Of a stretch of DNA of 6,229 nt, positions 1-4,210 are shown piece by piece. The stretch is from Paracoccaceae bacterium. GTDB taxonomy: Bacteria > Pseudomonadota > Alphaproteobacteria > Rhodobacterales > Rhodobacteraceae. The notes below the pieces were generated by a model that saw only the letters and a program-made list of their open reading frames with translations, did not search any database and was not told the origin of the DNA. A program made the translations under genes and the position numbers. Numbering within the stretch: position 1 is the stretch's first letter; every line of letters starts with the position of its first letter. Location: contig DOHJ01000195.1 of the NCBI GenBank assembly GCA_003535335.1, positions 1 through 6,229 of the forward strand, given 5' to 3'.

Positions 1-30
1 CCAATGGATATGGCAATCGGCACTGATTAA
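1..30 (+). CDS. C-terminal end of an upstream gene (partial, tentative)
   Basis: Reading frame 1 is open from the window edge and ends at a TAA at 28-30, giving the tail PMDMAIGTD. The next gene begins about 100 bases later, and a stem-loop starts exactly over this stop, as it does after other genes here, which supports a real gene end. Frame 2 stays open a little longer (to about 58), so the assignment is uncertain. Nine residues are too few to suggest a product. Confidence 0.35.
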   Translation, partial: PMDMAIGTD

Positions 31-55
31 GCGCGTTTTTGCCACATGCGCGCTT
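29..55 (+). other. Stem-loop overlapping the putative upstream stop codon
   Basis: AAGCGCG (29-35) and CGCGCTT (49-55) form a perfect 7-bp stem with a 13-nt loop. There is no U-tract after it (TTGACC follows), so it is not a standard intrinsic terminator. It may stabilise the 3' end of the upstream mRNA or weakly terminate it. A second small dyad, TGGCC/GGCCA with a 6-nt loop, lies at 77-92, between this hairpin and the next start codon. Confidence 0.4.
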
Positions 56-137
56 TGACCTGTATCAAGGCATGCGTGGCCGTTTTGGGCCATTGTTAAT
101 CAAGAAAATTATTTTCGCAAACAAAAGGAGAGCGGGT

Positions 138-464
138 ATGCCCGATATTGCAAAACGCCGCACTGAGCTGGAAAAACGCTTGCTGGAGCTGGAGACAAGG
201 TTGCAGCAAATTGATCAGGAACTGGATTCCCATAACGCAAAAGATTGGGAAGAAATGGCCACCGAGCGCGAGGAGGACGAGGTGCTGGAAGGATTGGGTG
301 TGTCAGGTCAGGCAGAAATCCGGATGATCAAGGCCGCATTTGCCAGAATGGATGCGGATGAATACGGTGCTTGCGTGGAATGTGGCGATGATATTATGCC
401 CGAACGGTTGGATGTACTGCCTTACACCCCGTTTTGTAGGGTTTGTGCCGCAAAACACGATTAA
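138..464 (+). CDS. TraR/DksA-family C4 zinc-finger protein
   Basis: This 108-aa protein has the TraR/DksA layout. An N-terminal helical coiled coil (about residues 4-30) carries a turn containing DWEEMATEREEDEVLEGLG (36-54). A second helix (57-72) follows, then a C-terminal C4 zinc finger with CVEC (C79, C82) and CRVC (C100, C103). Family members bind in the RNA polymerase secondary channel, and classical DksA acts with ppGpp. This short form has no DxxDxA tip motif like that of E. coli DksA, so its exact effect cannot be inferred. The frame is open back to an ATG at 39, but the ATG at 138 is preferred: AAGGAG lies 7 bases upstream, and the extra 33 residues look non-coding. The stop codon at 462-464 is the first codon of a long palindrome. 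Confidence 0.9.
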   Translation: MPDIAKRRTELEKRLLELETRLQQIDQELDSHNAKDWEEMATEREEDEVLEGLGVSGQAEIRMIKAAFARMDADEYGACVECGDDIMPERLDVLPYTPFCRVCAAKHD

Positions 465-576
465 AGCAATTCCAGTTAATATTGAATGAGAATTAGCTGC
501 CTTTCACCCAAGCTGCGCTTGGCTTTAAACGCTAATTATGATGCTTTGTCTGTCAAGCTAAACTGGAAACGCTTTA
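462..576 (+). repeat. Large imperfect palindrome with nested hairpin
   Basis: The outer arms 462-477 and 561-576 pair at 14 of 16 positions: TAAAGC with GCTTTA, a 2x2 mismatch, then TTCCAGTT with AACTGGAA. Inside are AATTAGC (491-497) with GCTAATT (531-537), a TTT/AAA step, and a tight hairpin CCAAGC-TGC-GCTTGG (508-522). The element runs from the zinc-finger gene's stop codon to 13 bases before the Shine-Dalgarno of the next ORF. It could be a dispersed REP- or MITE-like repeat, or a structured leader. No U-tract follows, so an intrinsic terminator is unlikely. The pairing is read directly from the sequence; the class is inference. Confidence 0.65.
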
Positions 577-599
577 GGCATTATTTACAGGAGGTAAAA

Positions 600-749
600 A
601 TGGCATTTGAGCAATTAAAAGTGGCAATCACTATGTTGATGGATGAAATTACCCAAAAGCCCGAGGACGCGCATGTGCTGCAAGAACAGCTGCGTGAAAA
701 GATTTCCGAGCTAAAAACCATGGGGCTGCCGGTGCCTGCGGATATATAG
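600..749 (+). CDS. Small helical protein of unknown function (49 aa)
   Basis: The ORF begins MAFEQLKVAITMLMDEI and ends GLPVPADI. I cannot assign a function. It is charged, predicted mostly helical, and has no signal peptide or membrane segment. Two amphipathic helices seem likely (about residues 2-17 and 21-40), with a Pro-rich tail (L-P-V-P). The start at 600 is chosen because AGGAGG (589-594), almost the ideal SD, sits 5 bases upstream. The same frame is open back to 486, but that extension runs through the palindrome and has no ribosome site. The gene stands alone between the palindrome and a gene-poor stretch, and its leader may be structured. The strong SD and a helix-rich composition of a real-protein type argue that it is translated. 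Confidence 0.7.
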   Translation: MAFEQLKVAITMLMDEITQKPEDAHVLQEQLREKISELKTMGLPVPADI

Positions 750-786
750 CCTGACGACTTTATTTTGATTCTTTTGGCAGGTTATA
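745..786 (+). other. Stem-loop over the stop codon of the 49-aa ORF
   Basis: TATAGCCTG (745-753) pairs with CAGGTTATA (778-786) over nine positions, counting one G-U pair, with a 24-nt loop. It spans the TAG stop at 747-749. Only a broken U-rich stretch follows (TCTTTGATTTTA), so it could be a weak terminator or a 3'-end stabiliser. Confidence 0.4.
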
Positions 787-983
787 AGTCTTTGATTTTA
801 CGCGCATGCTTCGTAAATTTTGGTATCAAAATTCACTCCCGTGCGCTATACAAGCATTTGAAGACGCTTTGGAGCAGGAATTCATGGATAAGCCACAAGA
901 ATAATGCCGTTCGACTACAGCGCTTTACATTTAATGTGAGGCAACAGATCATCATAATCTGCCCATTCTTGGGGTGAATTATG
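750..983. other. Stretch without a convincing gene
   Basis: This AT-rich stretch of 234 bases has no ORF with a ribosome-binding site. A 70-codon frame (765-977, +) has no SD and a composition unlike a bacterial protein. A 32-codon frame (806-904, +) has a more natural composition (AFEDALEQEFMDKPQE at its end) but also lacks an SD and could be a decayed fragment. Short dyads are present: AATTTTG-GTAT-CAAAATT (816-833) and CAGAT/ATCTG (945-961). No promoter or RNA family is recognised. Confidence 0.4.
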
Positions 984-1019
984 TTTCTGGGTTAAGTGCA
1001 AATTGCTTTAACCCAGAAA
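984..1019. terminator. 12-bp perfect inverted repeat at the 3' end of the membrane-protein gene
   Basis: TTTCTGGGTTAA (984-995) and TTAACCCAGAAA (1008-1019) form a perfect 12-bp stem, and GCA/TGC can pair within the loop. The repeat contains the last codons and TAA stop (1008-1010) of the minus-strand gene. Neither strand has a U-run after the stem, so this is not a textbook Rho-independent terminator. A role in 3'-end formation or mRNA protection is inferred from its position. Confidence 0.5.
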
Positions 1020-1223
1020 AATACCGGTTACGACCATCATCAACCCAACCATCGAGATGAAAAGCGCGATCATGTTCAGCACGACAACCCGCTGCAGGCG
1101 TGCGCCCATTTCATCCTCGGCCAGATTGGCGCGTTTGGCTTTGATTGCCAGCGCAATACAGTAAAAAATACCGATGACACCAATAAGCGAAAGGCCGGAA
1201 CCGGCCCAGATTAAATATTCCAT
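1008..1223 (-). CDS. Small two-helix membrane protein (71 aa), function unknown
   Basis: The protein starts MEYLIWAGSGLSLIGVIGIF and ends VTGIFLG. It has two hydrophobic helices (about residues 4-28 and 48-70) joined by a charged loop (AKRANLAEDEMGARLQR), which fits a helical hairpin in the inner membrane. I associate this architecture with an uncharacterised conserved protein of Rhodobacterales, but no activity is known to me. On the minus strand AGGGG lies about 8 bases before the ATG and AAGGA directly abuts it. The SD region falls within a 9-bp inverted repeat (1226-1253), and the stop lies in a 12-bp one (984-1019), so the gene is bracketed by dyads. It diverges from gapR across 122 bp that probably hold both promoters. 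The opposite-strand frame at 996-1214 is its shadow. Confidence 0.8.
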   Translation of the reverse strand: MEYLIWAGSGLSLIGVIGIFYCIALAIKAKRANLAEDEMGARLQRVVVLNMIALFISMVGLMMVVTGIFLG

Positions 1224-1225
1224 TC

Positions 1226-1253
1226 CTTAAACCCCTGCTTTGTTGGGTTTAAG
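1226..1253. promoter_or_regulatory. 9-bp inverted repeat covering the SD of the 71-aa gene
   Basis: CTTAAACCC (1226-1234) and GGGTTTAAG (1245-1253) are perfect complements with a 10-nt loop. In the minus-strand mRNA the stem would hold the AGGGG Shine-Dalgarno just before the start at 1223, so it could restrict translation. As DNA it could be an operator between the two divergent genes. The dyad is seen; either role is inferred. Confidence 0.45.
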
Positions 1254-1267
1254 CGACTAAACTATGC

Positions 1268-1292
1268 GCGCAAGCAGGACAAGCCCTTGCGC
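1268..1292. promoter_or_regulatory. Dyad in the gapR upstream region
   Basis: GCGCAAG (1268-1274) and CTTGCGC (1286-1292) form a perfect 7-bp inverted repeat with an 11-nt spacer, 54 bases before the gapR start. It may be a protein-binding site or a leader hairpin. A TAAACT at 1258-1263 resembles a -10 element, but no good -35 partner is visible. Confidence 0.35.
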
Positions 1293-1345
1293 ATCGTTTG
1301 GCACAACGCTAGAAAACGGCTCAAATCCAGCGAAAGGGCGAAAAA

Positions 1346-1606
1346 ATGAGCGATACATCTTCTGATCTAAGCTACCGGGTAACAGCGGATGAGTTGCGCG
1401 CATTTATTGAGCGTATCGAGCGGCTGGATGCCGAGAAAAAAGATCTGGCAGAAGCCCAGAAAGAGGTCATGGCCGAAGCCAAGGGGCGGGGTTATGACAC
1501 CAAAGTCATGCGCAAATTGATTGCAATGCGCAAACGTGATGCACAGGATCTGGCCGAAGAAGAGGCCGTTTTGGACATGTACAAAGAAGCGCTGGGCATG
1601 GCTTAG
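1346..1606 (+). CDS. gapR: GapR-like nucleoid-associated protein (DUF2312/UPF0335)
   Basis: This 86-aa protein matches the GapR/DUF2312 family over its full length. The core RVTADELRAFIERIERLDAE (11-30) is followed by a Lys/Glu-rich helix, the typical AEAKGRGYDTKVMRKLIAMR segment (43-62), and the C-terminal motif EEEAVLDMYKEALG (71-84). In Caulobacter, GapR is an essential clamp-like protein that binds AT-rich, overtwisted DNA ahead of replication and transcription and helps topoisomerases. The length equals the family norm. AAAGGG lies 7 bases before the ATG. The gene is divergent from the 71-aa membrane protein and convergent with the thioredoxin gene, whose stop begins one base after this TAG, leaving no room for a separate terminator. 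Family identity is secure; the cellular role is taken from the Caulobacter protein. Confidence 0.92.
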   Translation: MSDTSSDLSYRVTADELRAFIERIERLDAEKKDLAEAQKEVMAEAKGRGYDTKVMRKLIAMRKRDAQDLAEEEAVLDMYKEALGMA

Positions 1607-1607
1607 G

Positions 1608-1841
1608 TCACTCAAGCCAGCCCTGGACATCCTGCGCGGTTGGCACGCTGCCGCTGTGAACCACGGTTTCATCCAGCACCACACCCGGGGTGGACATCAC
1701 GCCATAGCCCATAATTGCGGCCATATCGGTCACTTTTTCGACTGCGATTTCAAGGCCCATTTCCGCGGCCCTTTTGTTGATTAAATCGGCCGTTACGTTG
1801 CATTTTTTGCAACCTGACCCCAGAACTTTGAAGGTTTTCAT
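1608..1841 (-). CDS. Thioredoxin-fold mini-protein with CxxC (redox-active disulfide protein 2 family)
   Basis: This 77-aa protein has the compact thioredoxin fold of the 'redox-active disulfide protein 2' type. Beta-1 (MKTFKVLG) leads to the active site GSGCKKC (C11, C14) and a helix (15-28). The EIAVEKVTD strand follows, then the cis-Pro loop MSTPGVV (T51-P52) and VVHSGSVPTAQDVQGWL. It should be a cytoplasmic dithiol-disulfide protein, since no signal peptide is present. It is the last gene of the ArsR-permease cassette. Its SD AGGA (1851-1854) directly abuts the permease stop codon, 9 bases before the ATG, suggesting translational coupling. In this setting it may reduce the transported compound or its sensor, or keep permease cysteines reduced; that role is inferred from context. 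Confidence 0.88.
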   Translation of the reverse strand: MKTFKVLGSGCKKCNVTADLINKRAAEMGLEIAVEKVTDMAAIMGYGVMSTPGVVLDETVVHSGSVPTAQDVQGWLE

Positions 1842-1854
1842 GTGCTGTTTTCCT

Positions 1855-2820
1855 TTAGGTTAGGATGGCGTTGAACAAAAATCCAACACCGATGAAGGCA
1901 ATAAACAGAATGCCGGTAAAGGTGGCAATCAGTTGCGGTTTCAAGACTTTGCGCAGGATGATCATTTCGGGCAGTGAAATTGCCGCAACGGACATCATCA
2001 GGGCCAAAACCGTGCCAATCGGCACACCTTTGGCCAGCAATGCCTCGACAATCGGGATAACGCCGGTGGCGTTGGAATAGAGCGGAATTCCGACCAGAAC
2101 AGCCGCCGGCACTGCAAATATATTGTCGGCGGATGCGTATTTCAGGAAAAATGCCTCGGGCACAAACCCGTGCAAAACCGCGCCGATGCCGATGCCGATA
2201 AACACGTAAATCCAGATGCGGCTGATGATGGTTTTGACTTCTCCCCAAGCATATTGCAGGCGTTGCTTAACCCCGCTGGCCGCAGCCGGCATTGCCACGT
2301 TGCCCATCTGGATTTTCCAGACGTATTCCTCGACCCATTTTTCCAGCTTGAAATATTCAATCACCAGCCCGCCGACCACGCCGACCGTCAATCCTGCGGC
2401 CACATAAAGCATGGCAACTTTCCAGCCCACGGCGGCCGCCAGCACCACAACGGCGACTTCGTTAATCATCGGGGAGGCGATCAAAAAAGACATGGTCACG
2501 CCCAACGGAATGCCGGCCTCAAGAAAGCCGATGAACAGCGGAACCGAAGAACACGAGCAAAACGGCGTCACCGCGCCAAGCCCGACAGCCATCGGATAAG
2601 ACACCTTGCGTGATCTGCCTGCCACAACTTTGCGTACCCGCTCCGGCGTTAACATCGAGCGGAAAAACCCGATAGCAAATACGATCAGCGCCAGTAGAAA
2701 GAAAATTTTGCTAATATCCATGACAAAAAATTGCACAGCAGCAGCAAGCGGCGTTGCTGGGTCCAGACCAAACAGATTATAGGCCACATAATCGCCTAAC
2801 CGGTCAAATATTTCAAACAT
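1855..2820 (-). CDS. ArsP/UPF0718-family permease (putative organoarsenical or thiophile exporter)
   Basis: This 321-aa integral membrane protein belongs to the PF03773 (ArsP_1) permease family. Two homologous halves, each with about four hydrophobic helices, flank a cytoplasmic linker (about 155-200). Family signatures are the Cys-rich TPFCSCSSVPLFIGF (85-99; C88, C90), SPMINE (116-121), GIPLYSNATGVIPI (244-257) and SLPEMIILRKVL (282-293). Characterised Campylobacter ArsP exports trivalent organoarsenicals such as methylarsenite and roxarsone-type compounds; many other members have no known substrate. AGGAG lies about 8 bases before the ATG. It starts 20 bases after the repressor stop and ends 13 bases before the thioredoxin start, so the three genes are very probably one transcript. 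Family assignment is strong. An arsenical substrate is inferred from the repressor type. Confidence 0.9.
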   Translation of the reverse strand: MFEIFDRLGDYVAYNLFGLDPATPLAAAVQFFVMDISKIFFLLALIVFAIGFFRSMLTPERVRKVVAGRSRKVSYPMAVGLGAVTPFCSCSSVPLFIGFLEAGIPLGVTMSFLIASPMINEVAVVVLAAAVGWKVAMLYVAAGLTVGVVGGLVIEYFKLEKWVEEYVWKIQMGNVAMPAAASGVKQRLQYAWGEVKTIISRIWIYVFIGIGIGAVLHGFVPEAFFLKYASADNIFAVPAAVLVGIPLYSNATGVIPIVEALLAKGVPIGTVLALMMSVAAISLPEMIILRKVLKPQLIATFTGILFIAFIGVGFLFNAILT

Positions 2821-2840
2821 TTCGGGCTCCTGTACGGGAT

Positions 2841-3188
2841 TTAATCGGCTGAACCAAGGTCAGGCCGGTTTTTCATTTCTGCAAGACGGCGGGCATCTTG
2901 GCGCAGGATGGTTTCATTTTTTATGCCGCTCAGCGCAGCTGTTAATGCCTGTTGCTGCCAATCTGGCATGGCTTGGTTGATCTGGTAAAATACCCACTGG
3001 GCGTCACGCCGCGAAATCAACAAGCCTGCATCACGTAATGCGCCAAGGTGGCGCGAGATTTTTGGTTGTGATAATTTTAACGCCGCAACCAGCTCACAGA
3101 CACATAATTCGCGCTGGCTTTGCATTAGGAAAAGCGCCCGCAAACGGGTTTGGTCGGCCAGCATTTGAAAGACTTCAATTTGTTTCAT
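2841..3188 (-). CDS. ArsR/SmtB-family metalloregulatory repressor
   Basis: This 115-aa winged-helix protein begins MKQIEVFQMLADQTRLRALF. It carries the metal-sensing element ELCVCEL (28-33, with C29 and C31) at the start of the DNA-reading helix-turn-helix. The recognition helix is LSQPKISRHLGALRDAGLL (39-57), with a wing at SRRDAQWVFYQI (59-70). The CVC(E/D)L motif is that of E. coli-type ArsR, where two or three cysteines bind As(III) or Sb(III) and release DNA. The third ligand position of E. coli ArsR (C37) corresponds to V34 here. An extra C-terminal helix (about 94-108) is charged. The gene heads the permease-thioredoxin operon, and the upstream gap holds several inverted repeats it could bind. 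The SD (AAGGTG) is close to the ATG and overlaps one of these repeats. Repression relieved by a thiol-reactive ligand is the likely control. Confidence 0.92.
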   Translation of the reverse strand: MKQIEVFQMLADQTRLRALFLMQSQRELCVCELVAALKLSQPKISRHLGALRDAGLLISRRDAQWVFYQINQAMPDWQQQALTAALSGIKNETILRQDARRLAEMKNRPDLGSAD

Positions 3189-3190
3189 AC

Positions 3191-3250
3191 CACCTTGTAT
3201 GCATCAAGGTGTATATGCGGTCAATAGCATATACGTCTAATCGTATATTA
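3191..3250 (-). promoter_or_regulatory. Operator/promoter region of the arsR-type operon with three overlapping inverted repeats
   Basis: Three perfect dyads lie in 59 bases: CACCTTG/CAAGGTG (3191-3197, 3205-3211, spacer 7), GTATATGC/GCATATAC (3211-3218, 3227-3234, spacer 8) and ATATACG/CGTATAT (3229-3235, 3242-3248, spacer 6). The second and third share a half-site. AT-rich 'ATATGC/CATAT' dyads are typical of ArsR-family operators. On the minus strand TTGACC (3224-3219) and TATACA (3215-3210) are possible promoter hexamers, but their spacing is not consensus. The first dyad contains the arsR SD and the last overlaps the stop codon of the upstream gene. Binding by the adjacent repressor is inferred. 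Confidence 0.65.
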
Positions 3251-4123
3251 GGCCTGAATGAACTCAACCCCTGAAATGGTTTTGATCTTGCAAATGTCTG
3301 CCTCGTAAATATCGGTCAACTTATCAACCAGATCCTGTGTCCAGCCCGCAATATCGACTTCGTCTTCCAATTGATCCTCAATCGCGAACTTGTCCAGAAA
3401 TGCGCTGATAATACGGCGCTTTTGCAGGGTATTTGCCGGCGGGTGGCTCTCCAGATAGCTATAGTATCGCCGCAGGCCATAGGGCTGCATAATTTCGGCC
3501 AGCAAATCGTCTTGGCCATCCAGATCTAAACCGGTTTCATTGCCGGCCAGTGAGTGCAATAGATCAGACCAGATCATTGGCGCATCCTCGTTACACCAGA
3601 CGGTCAGTTTGGCATCGGGGCAAACCGTACGGATGCTGTGCACCAGATTGGACCATTTAATATCGCGCAGAGCCATGCGGAACATGAAATCGGCAAACAG
3701 CATATTTCTGGTTTGGTTGAAAACTGCAGGAATAAAGCTGGCCGGATTGCGGATGCCAAGATGAAATTCGATATCGGCCCCGGGAAACAAGGCGGCAAGG
3801 GCGGGCAGGCGCAGTTGGGCGTGTTTATAGAGCTGTTTGCCGGCAAAAATTTGCGGGATGAATGTTAGAAAATTCTCATGCGAGAGCAGCAGGCGTTTGG
3901 TTGAATTATCGCTGATAACAGTCTTGTGCAGCTCGTCTATAATCTCTTGGGTCGGAGTTGTTCCATCCATTGATTTAAGAGCCTGGCGGATTTGTTTCCT
4001 GTATTGGCCGGGACCGGGGACAGAAATACCGCGCTGACTTAACGGCTCGCGGTTTTTTAACAGAGATTTAAGTAACCTGTCTTCGTCCGTGCAATGGGCC
4101 CCGATATGGAAAACAACCTGCAT
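3248..4123 (-). CDS. Sulfotransferase-like protein with degenerate P-loop, function unknown
   Basis: From the ATG at 4123 this gives 291 aa starting MQVVFHIGAHCTDEDRLLKS. The plan resembles bacterial sulfotransferase-fold proteins. A first strand and loop (VVFHIGAH, 3-10) is followed by a helix and NREPLSQRGISVPGP (24-38). RLLLSHENFL (77-86) comes next, then LGIRNPASFIPAVF (122-135), where R125 matches the 3'-phosphate-binding Arg of PAPS enzymes, and LTVWCNEDAPMIW (173-185). The PAPS loop normally reads K-T-G-T-T/S; here CTDEDR replaces it, so PAPS binding is doubtful. I associate such proteins with Rhodobacterales but know no function. The frame extends to 4228, but the longer start overlaps the divergent permease gene and is rejected. 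The SD is weak (GGGG about 9 bases upstream). It precedes the repressor operon on the same strand, with an operator between them. Confidence 0.75.
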   Translation of the reverse strand: MQVVFHIGAHCTDEDRLLKSLLKNREPLSQRGISVPGPGQYRKQIRQALKSMDGTTPTQEIIDELHKTVISDNSTKRLLLSHENFLTFIPQIFAGKQLYKHAQLRLPALAALFPGADIEFHLGIRNPASFIPAVFNQTRNMLFADFMFRMALRDIKWSNLVHSIRTVCPDAKLTVWCNEDAPMIWSDLLHSLAGNETGLDLDGQDDLLAEIMQPYGLRRYYSYLESHPPANTLQKRRIISAFLDKFAIEDQLEDEVDIAGWTQDLVDKLTDIYEADICKIKTISGVEFIQA

Positions 4124-4210
4124 TATGTCTGCCCCGCTGATTAATTTTCCACCAGTATAGTGAGTTTTCTGGACAGTTAAACCAGATTCGAGTAGGCGCA
4201 GGATATGACC
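4124..4210. promoter_or_regulatory. Divergent promoter gap between the sulfotransferase-like gene and the ABC permease
   Basis: About 87 bases separate the two divergent starts, so both promoters should lie here or extend into the genes. On the minus strand TATACT (4159-4154) resembles a -10 element for the sulfotransferase-like gene, without a clear -35. No Fur- or Irr-like iron box is visible for the permease. Two SD candidates serve the permease: TAGG (4193-4196) for the ATG at 4205 and AGGA (4200-4203) for the ATG at 4211. Confidence 0.35.

Noticed and set aside
39..137. Longer start for the zinc-finger protein at 39
   Set aside because: The extra residues have no family-like content, the frame crosses a hairpin and likely promoter sequence, and AAGGAG lies 7 bases before the ATG at 138.
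486..599. Longer start for the 49-aa ORF at 486
   Set aside because: The extension is a translation of the palindrome and has no ribosome site; AGGAGG marks the ATG at 600.
765..977. 70-codon plus-strand frame as a gene
   Set aside because: No SD, an Ile/Arg/Lys/Phe-rich composition unlike a bacterial protein, and no resemblance to any family.
1367..1684. 105-codon minus-strand frame over gapR
   Set aside because: It is antisense to gapR and the end of the thioredoxin gene, with no SD or domain.
1838..2248. 136-codon minus-strand frame inside the permease
   Set aside because: Out-of-frame shadow of the same-strand permease gene; Arg/Cys/His-rich with no domain.
2170..2613. 147-codon plus-strand frame opposite the permease
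   Set aside because: It is antisense to a well-supported membrane protein; its His/Asp/Arg-rich translation is the usual mirror of hydrophobic codons.
4124..4204. Fur- or Irr-type iron box before the permease
   Set aside because: No sequence close to either consensus was found by eye.
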